A DNA stretch of 64,000 nucleotides, from the NCBI RefSeq assembly GCF_014207445.1, contig NZ_JACHEM010000005.1, positions 124,001-188,000 on the forward strand. The letters run 5' to 3'. The notes under the pieces were generated by a model. It saw nothing but the letters and a program-made list of their open reading frames with translations, did no database searches and was not told where the DNA came from. Below, one piece after another: positions 24,043 to 33,094 of this stretch (position 1 is the stretch's first letter; each line of letters starts with the position of its first letter). The DNA is from Streptomyces candidus (GTDB taxonomy: Bacteria > Actinomycetota > Actinomycetes > Streptomycetales > Streptomycetaceae). The translations under genes were made by a program, and so were the position numbers.

Positions 24043-24648
24043 ATGTCCGAAGAACCCGCACGTCTCCCCGAGCCCGCCAGACCCGCCCGGCGCCTGGACG
24101 CGCGCAGCCTGCGAGGGCTGGCGCATCCGCTGCGCATGAGCATCTACGAGCTGCTCGCTCTGGACGGCCCCGCCACCGCCACCAGGCTCGCCGAGCGCCT
24201 CGGTGAGAACACGGGCACCGTCAGTTGGCATCTGCGTCACCTCGCTGAACACGGCTTCATCGAGGAGGAATCCGGACGGGGTACCAAACGCGAGCGCTGG
24301 TGGAAACGGGTCGACGTCCCGAACGAGCTGAACACCGCCGATTTCCGCGACGACCCCGACACCCGGGGCGCCCTGTCGGTCTATCTGCACGAAGTGGCCC
24401 AGCAGTACTTCAGCCGGGTCGTGAAGTACTTCGGCGAGGACTGGGACGACAGGTGGCGGAGCGCCGGCACCGTCTCGGACTGGAGCGACCTGCGGATGAA
24501 CCCGGCGCAACTGGAGGCACTCAACGCGGAGTTGATGGCCGTCATCGCACGCCATACCGCCGCGTCGGATGCCGAGCCCGCGCCGGACGCGCTTCCGGTC
24601 GTCGTGCAGTTGCAGTCCTTTCCCCGCAAGGAGGGCGGCACGGCATGA
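24043..24648 (+). CDS. ArsR-like winged-helix transcriptional regulator
   Basis: 201 residues. The helix-turn-helix region is 'RGLAHPLRMSIYELLALDGP' then 'ATATRLAERLGENTGTVSWH' and LRHLAEHGFIEEE (residues ~25-80). This is the subgroup with a helical C-terminal domain ('HEVAQQYFSRVVKYFGEDWD') often paired with MFS exporters. No metal-binding cysteines are seen, so it more likely senses a small organic molecule. The ATG is probably leaderless. The stop overlaps the MFS start (ATGA). Autoregulation through the dyad at 23983-24026 is likely. Confidence 0.88.
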   Translation: MSEEPARLPEPARPARRLDARSLRGLAHPLRMSIYELLALDGPATATRLAERLGENTGTVSWHLRHLAEHGFIEEESGRGTKRERWWKRVDVPNELNTADFRDDPDTRGALSVYLHEVAQQYFSRVVKYFGEDWDDRWRSAGTVSDWSDLRMNPAQLEALNAELMAVIARHTAASDAEPAPDALPVVVQLQSFPRKEGGTA

Positions 24649-26000
24649 GTGCGGGCATACGCGCCGGCGTACGCGGTGGTCTCCTGCGTCGCCACCGCGA
24701 TTTCCGTCTGCTGTGGTGCGGCGAGACCGCCGGGAAGTTCGGCGCGTCCGTCACCGGCGTGACGATGCCGCTGATCGCCGTCTCCACCCTGCACGCCAGC
24801 ACGCTCGAAGTCGGTCTGCTGAGCGCCGCGGCCTGGGCTCCCTGGTTGATCATCGGTCTCCCGGTCGGCGTCTGGGTGGACCGGCTGCGCCGCAGAACGA
24901 TCATGCTGACCGCCGCCGCGGTCTCCCTCGCGCTCTACGCCGGCGTCCCCCTCGCCGCCTGGTCGGGGCGCCTGAGCATCGGGTTCCTGCTGGCCGTGGC
25001 CCTGCTGACCGGTACGGCCGCGGTGTTCTTCCAGACCGCCTACACCGCCTACCTCCCGAGCATTCTGGAACCCGACGACCAGCCCGAGGGCAACGCCAAA
25101 CTGCACGGCAGCGCGTCCGCCGCGCAGATCGCCGGGCTCGGTTCCGGGGGCCTGATCGCACAGTTGGCAGGTGCGGTGAACGGGATGTTCGCCAACGCCG
25201 CGACGTTCCTCGTCTCCCTCCTGTGCCTCGCAGGCATCCGGCATCGAGAACCCCGCACCGCCGGACCCGGACGTCGCCGCCCCTCTTTGACAGGTGAAGT
25301 CCGCGAGGGCCTGCGCCTGGTCGCGATCGACCCCTGGTTCCGCACGTTCACCCTGTTCGGCGCCGCCTCCAACCTGGCCCTGATGGGGTACCAGTCGATC
25401 CAAGTGGTCTTCCTGGTCAGGAGCGTCGGCCTGACTCCGGGCGCGGTCGGCGCACTCATCGCGGCCACCAGTGCCGGGGGCGTCGCCGGGGCGTTCGCCG
25501 CACGCCGAGTCGCCCACAGGATCGGCACGGCCCGCGCGACACTCGTCTTCGAACTGGGACTCCCCACGCTGGGTCTGCTCATCCCGCTGACCGTCGACGG
25601 AGTGGGGATCGTGCTCTTCGTCACGGGCGGTTTCAGCGTCTCCGCGGGCGTCGTCGCCGGCAACATCCTCAAGGCGAGCTTCCAGCAGCGCTACTGCCCG
25701 CCGGACCTCCTCGGCCGTCTCACCGCGAGTACGTCCTTCCTCAGTTACGGAACGATCCCCGTCGGAGCGCTGCTGGGCGGCGCGCTCGGGACCGCGTTCG
25801 ACCTCCGTACCGCCATGGCCCTCACGACTGCGGGCGTTCCGCTCGCCGCGCTGATCCTGCTCTTTTCCCCGATCCGCCGAACCCGGGACCTGCCGACATC
25901 CCGCCGGCCAACCCGTGATGTGCCACTTCCGCCGGACTCCGACGCGGAGCCGGCGCGGAGGGTGCCGGTGTGCAAGTCGCCGCACAGCCCGCAGGGTTGA
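24645..26000 (+). CDS. MFS exporter (enterobactin/macrolide-efflux EntS-like)
   Basis: 451 residues, twelve predicted membrane segments. It begins 'GGLLRRHRDFRLLWCGETAG', the N-terminal signature of the MFS_3/EntS group. Motif A in the loop between segments 2 and 3 is 'GVWVDRLRRRTIM', and 'QTAYTAYLPSILEPDDQPEG' is also typical. The C-terminal ~35 residues are a charged cytoplasmic tail. It is translationally coupled to the ArsR-like gene by a four-base overlap, so the regulator probably induces it in response to its cargo, a drug or metabolite that cannot be identified here. Confidence 0.9.
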   Translation: MSAGIRAGVRGGLLRRHRDFRLLWCGETAGKFGASVTGVTMPLIAVSTLHASTLEVGLLSAAAWAPWLIIGLPVGVWVDRLRRRTIMLTAAAVSLALYAGVPLAAWSGRLSIGFLLAVALLTGTAAVFFQTAYTAYLPSILEPDDQPEGNAKLHGSASAAQIAGLGSGGLIAQLAGAVNGMFANAATFLVSLLCLAGIRHREPRTAGPGRRRPSLTGEVREGLRLVAIDPWFRTFTLFGAASNLALMGYQSIQVVFLVRSVGLTPGAVGALIAATSAGGVAGAFAARRVAHRIGTARATLVFELGLPTLGLLIPLTVDGVGIVLFVTGGFSVSAGVVAGNILKASFQQRYCPPDLLGRLTASTSFLSYGTIPVGALLGGALGTAFDLRTAMALTTAGVPLAALILLFSPIRRTRDLPTSRRPTRDVPLPPDSDAEPARRVPVCKSPHSPQG

Positions 26001-26068
26001 CTAAAACGGAGCAGGCTTACCGCGTCCCATGCGGTTGTCACGGAAGCGGTGTCCGCCTTCCGGGCGGT

Positions 26069-26635
26069 TCAATCCGGGATTCCGAGCTTGGAGGCCTGGA
26101 AGCGGGCCTTCTTCTGCCGATTTCCGCACGTGTTCATGTCGCACCATCTACGGGTGCGACTGCGGCTGGTGTCGAAGAAGGCTGCCTGGCAGGTCGGCGA
26201 TGCGCACAAGGCCAGTCTTCCGTCTCGCTCGCCTGCGATGACGCTGATCGCGTCGGCGGCGACCACTCCCAGCGCATCTTCTACGGACGAAGCCGAGCCC
26301 AGTCGCCACTGCCGATTGCCCTCCGGCGTCAGGACGGCAGCGGCCCGGCCTTGCGTGCTGCGGTCATTGATGACCCGGACAGCAGTCATCGGGAGAGGGT
26401 CTCGGCGCGCGGCCGCCGTCGCGGCAGTGTGAATCGACTCCCTCAGCTCCCGGGCACGTTCGAGTTGCGCAGCGGTGCAGGACTCCACGGCGAAACCGCT
26501 CACCGCCAGCCAGTCGACGAGTCTGTTCGGCGTGGGAATACGTTCCACCGCGTCACCACAACGCTCCGTCAGGGTCGCCGTGAAGCTGGTCGCCAACACT
26601 TTGCCGAGACGGAAATCGGGGAACTGAGCAGGCAT
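26069..26635 (-). CDS. CGNR zinc-finger / ABATE-domain regulator
   Basis: 188 residues. The N-terminal ABATE-like half has 'RIPTPNRLVDWLAVSGFAVE' and a helical arginine-rich region. The C-terminal finger reads 'LALCASPTCQAAFFDTSRSR' then TRRWCDMNTCGNRQKKARF, i.e. C-x4-C...C-x4-C-G-N-R, the defining CGNR motif believed to bind zinc and DNA. Cytoplasmic and probably a transcription factor for a stress response. It converges with the MFS gene and lies 190 bp from the epoxide-hydrolase gene, which it may regulate. Confidence 0.9.
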   Translation of the reverse strand: MPAQFPDFRLGKVLATSFTATLTERCGDAVERIPTPNRLVDWLAVSGFAVESCTAAQLERARELRESIHTAATAAARRDPLPMTAVRVINDRSTQGRAAAVLTPEGNRQWRLGSASSVEDALGVVAADAISVIAGERDGRLALCASPTCQAAFFDTSRSRTRRWCDMNTCGNRQKKARFQASKLGIPD

Positions 26636-26827
26636 GGAACCACCATAGCCGGTTGCGCACCGCGGCGAGACCGACTAGAACCGTCTTAGCCGGTTCCGGC
26701 GATCTCCGTCGGTACCGTTCGATGACGAGGAGGCCCCGTGTCCACACGTCGGCTTCTCGCCGACGCTGAGACCGCCGTTGTTCGTGGTGCTGTCACCACG
26801 GCCAGCTCACCCCGGGAGGGCAAACAC

Positions 26828-28009
26828 ATGAATCCTCAAGCCGACGACGTGCGCGCATTCGAAGCACACGCGGCCGACACCGACCTGAACGATCTGCACG
26901 CCCGACTGGCCGCGGCACGGCTGCCGGAAGCCGAGACGGTCCAGTGCGCCGCGCCCGACCCGCGCCGATGGGACCAAGGCGTTCCCCTTGCCGACCTCGT
27001 GGACGTCGTGAACTACTGGCGTACGGAGTACAACTGGCGGTCGTTCGAGGCGCGCCTCAACCAGGTAGGGCAATTCCGTACGACGGTTGACGATCTGGAA
27101 ATCCACTTCCTGCACCGTCGATCCGCCCGCGCGGACGCCACCCCGTTGATCCTGACGCACGGGTGGCCGGGCAGCATCGCTGAGTTCACCCACGTGGTGG
27201 ACGAACTGGCGGAGCCGGCAAGCACGGACGCACCGGCGTTCCACGTCGTCGTCCCATCGCTGCCAGGCTTTGGTTACAGCGGCAAACCGGCCACCACCGG
27301 CTGGGGAACCGAGAGGATCGCGGCCGCCTGGGTGCAACTCATGGGAAGGCTCGGGTACAGCAAGTTCGTAGCCCATGGCGGCGACTGGGGAGGCGTCATC
27401 ACCACCATTCTCGGCGGCAGATTCCCGGAACACGTGCTCGGCATCCACACCACGTTCGCGCAGGCACCGCCCGGTCTGACCACCGACGGGTTGACGGCCG
27501 CCGAGCGCACATGGACCGAGGAGACCCGCGCCTTCTGGCGCGACCGCGCCGCATACGCGAAGCAGCAGGCAACCCGGCCGCAAACCATCGGCTACTCCCT
27601 CGTCGACTCGCCGGTCGGACTTCTCGCCTGGATCCTCGACAAGTTCGCCGAGTGGACGGACACCGAGGACAGCCCGTTCGAGACCATTCCCAGGGACAGG
27701 GTTCTCGACAACGTCACCTTGTACTGGCTGACCAGGACCGGCGCATCATCGGCTCGCATCTACCACGAAAGCCACAACTCGCTCGACCCTGGACTACGGG
27801 TCGACGTCCCGTCGGCGATCACGATGTATCCCCGCGACATCGAGAAGTATCCGCGCGCATGGGCGCAGGAGCGGTACCGGCAGATCGTACGATGGCGAGC
27901 ACCTGACACCGGGGGACACTTCCCGTCGCTCGAGGTTCCCGAATATTTCGTCAAGGACCTGCAGGAGGGCCTGGCGGCGGTGCTGGCCGCCAACCCCGCC
28001 AGAAAATAG
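26828..28009 (+). CDS. Epoxide hydrolase (EHN-domain, alpha/beta hydrolase)
   Basis: 393 residues from ATG 26828. The N-terminal EHN domain (about 5-105) contains 'TDLNDLHARLAAARLPEAET' and 'LVDVVNYWRTEYNWRSFEAR'. The alpha/beta core has oxyanion motif 'ILTHGWPGSI' and nucleophile 'FVAHGGDWGGVITTILGG' (Asp). 'YWLTRTGASSARIYHESHNS' contains the lid tyrosine region and 'TGGHFPSLEVPEYFVKDL' the catalytic His. It should hydrate epoxides to diols in the cytosol. The same frame has an upstream GTG at 26738 behind GAGGAGG, giving a 423-residue form; family length favours 26828, which has GGGAGGG upstream. Confidence 0.9.
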   Translation: MNPQADDVRAFEAHAADTDLNDLHARLAAARLPEAETVQCAAPDPRRWDQGVPLADLVDVVNYWRTEYNWRSFEARLNQVGQFRTTVDDLEIHFLHRRSARADATPLILTHGWPGSIAEFTHVVDELAEPASTDAPAFHVVVPSLPGFGYSGKPATTGWGTERIAAAWVQLMGRLGYSKFVAHGGDWGGVITTILGGRFPEHVLGIHTTFAQAPPGLTTDGLTAAERTWTEETRAFWRDRAAYAKQQATRPQTIGYSLVDSPVGLLAWILDKFAEWTDTEDSPFETIPRDRVLDNVTLYWLTRTGASSARIYHESHNSLDPGLRVDVPSAITMYPRDIEKYPRAWAQERYRQIVRWRAPDTGGHFPSLEVPEYFVKDLQEGLAAVLAANPARK

Positions 28010-28038
28010 CGTTGTTGGCACTGCTGGGCGACCCGGCA

Positions 28039-28336
28039 CTAGACGCCCTGGTTCTGCCACCGGGCGCTGCCGACGAGGACGGCCAGATCACCCACGATCG
28101 CGTCCACGCCTTCTTTGTCGATGACCGCGCCGTCCTCCGCGCGCAGCAGGGCCCACCAGGCGGCGACGGCTTGCAGCCTGGAGGGCGTCGCCCGCGAGCG
28201 CAGCGGACAGGCGAGGCGAGAGCGCGAAAGAGACACCGTCGTCGGTGTCCTGGTCGGCGACGAGGCGAGGCGCACCGGCTTCGATGAGGTCCTCGAATCT
28301 GCTACCGGTCAGCCTATTCCCATCGATGATGCTCAC
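28039..28336 (-). pseudogene. Frameshifted small gene (about 100 residues if intact)
   Basis: From GTG 28336 the reverse strand reads VSIIDGNRLTGSRFEDLIEA, then a coding-like stretch to 'SPRLSAALAGDALQ', after which the frame degenerates into Arg-rich sequence. A second frame resumes at about 28183 with 'RLQAVAAWWALLRAEDGAVI', 'DKEGVDAIVGDLAVLVGSAR' and ends 'WQNQGV' at 28039. Joining them needs one frameshift near 28175-28185. The two halves look like one small helical actinobacterial protein. It is either a genuine pseudogene or an assembly error. Function unknown. Confidence 0.5.
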
Positions 28337-28445
28337 CCGGGCATCATCGTCCACCCCACGGACCGGTCGTCGGGTTCGCGCGCCACGCGTCCGTGGGATG
28401 ATTTCCCACGTCGGCAGCGTGCCGACCACGGGAAGGGAGCCTCAC

Positions 28446-28607
28446 ATGGCCGCAGGCTATTCGGCGTGGAAGGTCAACCAGCAGTACGCGGTGAACGACC
28501 GCACGTCCCTCAACGGCAAGCACTACCTCTGCCTGGTGGCGCACAAGTCCAACTCGGCGAACAACCCCAAGGGTGCCGTGAAGTTCTGGAAGCGCTACGA
28601 AACCTGA
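28446..28607 (+). CDS. 53-residue stand-alone CBM5/12-like protein
   Basis: ATG 28446 follows GGGAAGGGAG. The whole product, MAAGYSAWKVNQQYAVNDRT then SLNGKHYLCLVAHKS..., resembles one chitin-binding module of family 5/12: 'W...YAVND..SLNGKHYLCLVAH' and a terminal Trp ('VKFWKRYET'). No signal peptide is visible, so it is either cytoplasmic or exported unconventionally. Modules of this type normally hang on chitinases; a free module is uncommon. It could be a phage- or spore-derived binding module. Confidence 0.65.
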   Translation: MAAGYSAWKVNQQYAVNDRTSLNGKHYLCLVAHKSNSANNPKGAVKFWKRYET

Positions 28608-29125
28608 GAGTTCGGCTTGTCCGGGTCACCGGTCCCGGCGCGCGCAGAGGGGGATCGGGTCGGCCACGCCTGGTGGCAGGGCAGCTCCACTTCCTCCCAC
28701 GCCCTCCATGCGGAAGCGGCCCCGGACCCCACCGTGGCCACTGCGGTGTGGACGCAGCACCTTCGCAGCGATGCGGTGCCGCCGGAGCCCACCCAGTGCC
28801 GACCGTCCCGTTGGCGGGTGGGCCGAAGACGTCGGCCCCCTGCCCGGATGCGCCGAAAACGCCCCCGCCGCGGGGCTCCGCACGGTGCACCCGAGGGGCG
28901 CCGTCTCGCCGTGGCGCCCTCGGGGGCAGATGATCGCCGCAGGGCTCCGGGCAGCCGCCCTCCAGGTACGCCCCATGGGTGGGACCCGGCGATTGGGCCC
29001 GGCCTCGTCGCCGCGCGGTGTCGCTGCGCGGAGCCGGTAGGGGCAGGGTGTGCCAGGGTGTGCCAGATCCGAATCGCACGTGCTCGGGGACGCCCCCTGC
29101 TTTCCGGTTCTGACATGCTGTACCG
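28608..29125. other. 520-bp region without a supported gene
   Basis: Open frames here are compositional shadows. A short tandem duplication of GTGTGCCAG occurs near 29046-29066, just before the glycosyltransferase gene. A CTGACATG...TGTACC stretch at about 29110-29125 may be its promoter. Confidence 0.35.
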
Positions 29126-30367
29126 GTGCGCGTACTGATCGTGACGGCGGGGAGCTGGGGTGATGTGGCCCCGTACACCGGGTTGGGCGTGCGGCTGCGC
29201 GGCGCGGGACACGACGTGACCGTGGCGACCCACGAGCGTTTCGGGCGGGCGGTGACCGCCCATGGCCTCGGGTACCGGGCGCTGCCCGTCGATCCGCGCC
29301 AGGAGCTGGCCTCGCAGGCCGGTCAAGGGCTGGCCAGAGCGGTCAGTCCGCCCGTGGCCATGGCACGAGTGGCACGTATGGCGCGGGACTTCATGCCGCC
29401 GCTGGCCGTCGGCGTGGCAGCTGCCGTACGGCAGGGCGCCGATGTCGTGCTGAGTTCCACGGTCACCGACCCCCTGTGTGCGGTGCTCGGCGAGGCGTTT
29501 CGGCTGCCGAGCATCGGGGTCTACCTCCAGCCGGTCCGGCCCACCGCCGCCTTTCCGCCGCTTGTCACCGGCGCCCGCTCGTTCGGACCGCACGGCAACC
29601 GCCTGGCCGCGTACGCCCTGCAGGCCGGTACCGACCGCATCCTCGCCCCGGCCGCCAGAGCGCTGCGCCGCGAACTCGGCCTGCCACGACAGTGGTTCGG
29701 CGGGCTGCTGGGATTGCCACGCGGGCGTACGGTCCTGCACGGGTTCAGCCCCCGGGTCGTGCCCCGCCCGGCGGACTGGCCGTCGGCGCACAAGGTCTGC
29801 GGCTACTGGTGGCCCCAGCCCGACCCGGAATGGGAACCGGAGCCCCGACTGCTGGACTTCCTCGGTGCGGGACCGCCGCCGGTCTTCGCCGGGTTCGGCA
29901 GCTGCGTGACCGCCGAGGCCCCAGCACTGAGCGCTCTGCTCGCCGATGCCATGCGCCGCGCGAAGGTGCGCGGAATCATCCAGGCGGGCTGGAGCGGCCT
30001 GCACATGGAGAACGACGACCTGATCACGGTGCGGGAAGTGCCCCACGCCTGGCTCTTTCCCAGGACCGCGGCGGTCGTCCACCACGCAGGCGCGGGCACT
30101 ACCGCGGCCGGGCTACGAGCGGGGGTTCCTGCCGTCCCCGTCCCGGTGCAGCTGGACCAGCACTTCTGGGCCGCCCGCCTCCACGCGCTGGGCGTCGCGC
30201 CACCCCGGCTGCGCTTTCAGCGACTCACCGCGGAGAGCCTTTCCGCGGCGCTCACCGAAGCCGTCCACAACCCCGCCCTGCGCGCCCGCGCCGGCGAGCT
30301 CGCCGCGGCTCTTGCCGGAGAGGACGGTACGCGCCAGGTCCTTGAGACCGTCGAGCGGCTTGCGTGA
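29126..30367 (+). CDS. GT1-family glycosyltransferase (MGT / UDP-glycosyltransferase)
   Basis: 413 residues, GT-B fold. The N-terminus 'MRVLIVTAGSWGDVAPYTGL' is the acceptor-domain start of sterol/macrolide glucosyltransferases. The donor domain has 'PPPVFAGFGSCVTAEAPALS', and the nucleotide-sugar signature region reads 'VPHAWLFPRTAAVVHHAGAG' then TTAAGLRAGVPAVPVPVQLDQ, with the conserved H-x-G-A-G-T. No signal peptide. It transfers a sugar from an NDP donor to a hydrophobic acceptor; neither is predictable. It stands alone, not in a recognisable biosynthetic cluster, so self-resistance by macrolide inactivation is one option. Confidence 0.9.
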   Translation: MRVLIVTAGSWGDVAPYTGLGVRLRGAGHDVTVATHERFGRAVTAHGLGYRALPVDPRQELASQAGQGLARAVSPPVAMARVARMARDFMPPLAVGVAAAVRQGADVVLSSTVTDPLCAVLGEAFRLPSIGVYLQPVRPTAAFPPLVTGARSFGPHGNRLAAYALQAGTDRILAPAARALRRELGLPRQWFGGLLGLPRGRTVLHGFSPRVVPRPADWPSAHKVCGYWWPQPDPEWEPEPRLLDFLGAGPPPVFAGFGSCVTAEAPALSALLADAMRRAKVRGIIQAGWSGLHMENDDLITVREVPHAWLFPRTAAVVHHAGAGTTAAGLRAGVPAVPVPVQLDQHFWAARLHALGVAPPRLRFQRLTAESLSAALTEAVHNPALRARAGELAAALAGEDGTRQVLETVERLA

Positions 30368-30958
30368 CCGTGCGCGAAGGAGCCCCGTTCCGCCGTTCGT
30401 ACATCCGGGCCGAGGAGCGGGCCAGGCCTGCTGACCGCTCGCCGCTGCCTTCTTGACGGCCAAGGTCGTGGGGGACGGCAGGCCACTCCGCAGGTGCGGT
30501 GTCCGTGGCAGAGGGCTCAGGAATCGAGCACGGCGGTGACGGCCGATGGATGACGTCGTGGAGCAAGGCGCCTGAAGCTGCAGGAGCAGCCTGCATGCTC
30601 TCGATCGCTTTCGCTGCCTGGCTCGCGTAGTGCCCGAACGCCGCGGTGGAACGTCCTCGCGCAGCGGACATGCCCCGGCGGGGAAGATCACGCGGCTGCC
30701 TCCACCGCAACCCACGTGCTGGGGGCCGCCGGACGGGAGGTGGACGGCCACTCTGCGTGACCGAGCCGCCGGGTCGCCCGCTGGGAGTGCTCCAAGGCGG
30801 TACGCCGGTCGCGCGTTGCGGCTCGGCGAGCGTGGCGGTGTATGCGTTCGCTGCGCTGCCGACGCAGCCGGCGCCGGCCGGGGGAATACGAGCGGCCACC
30901 TGCCGCGTTCGCCCAACAGCCGGCCGCACGCCGCTGCTTCGTCCGGGAGACCTCTCTC
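30368..30958. other. 590-bp region without a supported gene
   Basis: No frame shows family features; the open frames are Arg/Pro-rich shadows. The end carries a GGGAGA ribosome-binding site for the broken HAD gene. No clear hairpin or promoter was found. Confidence 0.4.
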
Positions 30959-31657
30959 ATGTCAGAGCCAGCGATCGGTGCCGTCGTCTTCGACGTCCTC
31001 GGCACACTCGTCGACGAACCTGCCGGTATCCGCGCCGGCATTCGAGAACTCGCCCCCGCTCTCGACGCTCCCCAGGTCGAGCAGCTCCTGTCTCTGTGGC
31101 AGCAGCACATCGACCGCGAGCAGCGCCGCATCCTCGCCGGCGTCCGCTACCTTGCCGGTGACAGCCTCGACCTGGAGGCCGCCCGGCTCGTCGCCGGGCC
31201 GCTGGAGTCGACGACCCGGCTGCCGTAGCAGTGCTGGCACTCTCGGGCCGCAGGCTCCCGCCTTGGCCCGACACCGTGGCAGGGCTGGCCCGGCTCGCCG
31301 AACGGTTCCCGCTGATCGGCCTCTCCAACGCGAGCCGCACAGCGCTGCTGGGACTCAACGCCCACGCCGGACTGCGCTGGCACCAGGCCCTGTCCGCCGA
31401 GGAAGCCCGGACCTGCAAGCCGGACCCGGCGGGTCTACCAACTGGCCGTCACCGTCTCCGGGCTGCCACCGGAGCGGCTGCTGATGGTCGCCGCCCATGC
31501 CTGGGACCTGCGTGGCGCACAGGGCCTCGGCATGCGCACCGCCTACGTCGCCCGGCCTGTCGGCGACCCACCCGCCTCTTCGGACGGGTTCGATCTGCAC
31601 GCCGTGGACCTCGCCGACCTCGCCGACCAAGCGACAAGACCCGTAGAAGTCGCCGCA
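30959..31657 (+). pseudogene. Haloacid dehalogenase type II (HAD), broken by two frameshifts
   Basis: From ATG 30959 the first frame gives 'SEPAIGAVVFDVLGTLVDEP' (HAD motif I, D-V-x-G-T) up to 'AARLVAGPLES' and stops at 31228. A second frame resumes at about 31209 ('DDPAAVAVLALSGRRLPPWP', 'FPLIGLSNASRTALLGLN' = motif II, 'EEARTCKPDPA' = Lys motif III). A third frame continues from about 31430 ('VYQLAVTVSGLPPERLLMVA', 'AHAWDLRGAQGLGMRTAYVA' = motif IV). One apparent base loss near 31208 and one gain near 31430 compensate each other. All catalytic motifs survive, so the damage is recent or a sequence error. Intact, it would dehalogenate 2-haloacids. Confidence 0.8.
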
Positions 31658-31834
31658 CCCCGTGCGGGACAACCCGATCGCAGCTGGTTCATGGGAAGCC
31701 CGTTGTCCGCTGTCGAACCCCATGAGAGCATCGGGGTACAGAGGTCCGTCTCCTTCATTCGCGCTTCGCAGGCCCATGAAGGAGTGCGGGCCGTCGCCAT
31801 GTTCACGGTTTGAGCAGTCCGTCAGGATCTGCGA

Positions 31835-33094
31835 ATGGCAGGTGCCGTCTTGATGTACCCAACTGAGTCTCCAGAAGCTTGCGTCGACGAGGCGAACAAC
31901 CTCTTGGTCGCCCCTTCGACGGTGCATGGCGATGACTTGGTCAGGAACTTCTTCGGGGCCACGATCACGCCCGAGTTTCTCGCGTCCGGTTCGCCCGACC
32001 TCTCTCGGCGGACCGTCTACCTGTGCGGCGACATATCCCGGATCAGTCGTCGTCAACTGGATGTGGCTGAGCGTGTGTTCGTCGTACGGGAACTCGCACA
32101 CGGTTACCGCGAGGACGGCGGCGAACCGTGGACTTCCGTCGGCCTCGGCCGGGTTCCCCTTCGCGTACACGGTGTCGGCGTGTACTACCGCCGTTTCTTC
32201 GAACCCGGTGCCGATCATTTCGGACGGATCCGGGCGGAGCACACGTTCCAGTCCCTGACGGAGTCCACCAAGCCCGGAACAGCCCGTCGCAGCGGGATCT
32301 ATCTGACGCCCGTCACCCGAAACGGCGACGCATTGCATTTCCGCCTGCTCCGCTGCTCCACAAACCTCTCGGGACCGACCGAGAACTTCGGCCCGACCGA
32401 CACCCGCATCGTCGAGGCGCTGAACCGCGAGGCCGCCACCCTCTTCCGGAACCACGCACCGCTCAATCACGTTCTCGCGCAGATCTACCACAACACCCGT
32501 GCGACGGAAGGGCGCAAGCAGTCCAAGGCCAGGATCTCGGCCCACGCCGACAAGACCAAGGACATGCCCCGCAACGGAATCATGGCCTTCTGCACCTTCT
32601 ATGACCGGCTCGACAAGCTGCAGCCGTTGGCCAAAGATGGTTTCGACTACGGAGTGAGGGGTGTCAGCGGGCTGACGAAACTGCACTTCCGTCTCAAGGA
32701 ACAGACCGAAGAGACCGCCAGGTCGGCGCTCCCGTTGCAGTTCAGCCTCACCCTCTGTCCCGGCTCCGTCTTCTTCATGCCACTGGCTACCAACCGCCTG
32801 TATACGCACGAAATCCGGCCTGCGACGCTGGACGCCGAGGTGCTCCCGACCCGTCTGGGGTACGTGGTGCGCTGTTCGAGCACCGAAGCCGTGCACAAGA
32901 ACGGACGCACGCTCCTCAAGGGGTCCGACGGGTGGGTGGAACTGGAGCCCCCCACCGCGGAAGGCATGGACGAACTGCGCCGACTGTACGCCGAGGAGAA
33001 CAGGAACTCGTCCTTCGTCGAGTACGGTTCCGACTTTATTTTCAGTATGAACACGGGAGACTACGATGCACCCCGAGTCCAGGCTCGCGGATGA
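31835..33094 (+). CDS. Putative AlkB-like 2OG-Fe(II) oxygenase with extra N-terminal domain
   Basis: 419 residues. I recognise no exact family for the full length. The C-terminal half reads like a 2-oxoglutarate/Fe(II) double-stranded beta-helix: 'NHVLAQIYHNTRA', iron motif H237-A-D239 in 'ARISAHADKTKDMPRNGIMA', then 'FSLTLCPGSVFFMPLATNRL', distal H325 in 'YTHEIRP' and candidate 2OG-binding R346 in 'LGYVVRCSS'. The same order and the same H-to-R spacing (21) occur in the next gene, which overlaps it by 29 bp. The first ~200 residues are unassigned. Lower GC than neighbours and adjacent pseudogenes suggest horizontal origin. Substrate unknown. Confidence 0.65.
   Translation: MAGAVLMYPTESPEACVDEANNLLVAPSTVHGDDLVRNFFGATITPEFLASGSPDLSRRTVYLCGDISRISRRQLDVAERVFVVRELAHGYREDGGEPWTSVGLGRVPLRVHGVGVYYRRFFEPGADHFGRIRAEHTFQSLTESTKPGTARRSGIYLTPVTRNGDALHFRLLRCSTNLSGPTENFGPTDTRIVEALNREAATLFRNHAPLNHVLAQIYHNTRATEGRKQSKARISAHADKTKDMPRNGIMAFCTFYDRLDKLQPLAKDGFDYGVRGVSGLTKLHFRLKEQTEETARSALPLQFSLTLCPGSVFFMPLATNRLYTHEIRPATLDAEVLPTRLGYVVRCSSTEAVHKNGRTLLKGSDGWVELEPPTAEGMDELRRLYAEENRNSSFVEYGSDFIFSMNTGDYDAPRVQARG

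Noticed and set aside
29046..29066. GTGTGCCAG tandem duplication
   Set aside because: Only two copies of nine bases; no evidence of function beyond being near a promoter.
30252..30929. 225-residue minus-strand frame
   Set aside because: Overlaps the end of the glycosyltransferase and has shadow composition.
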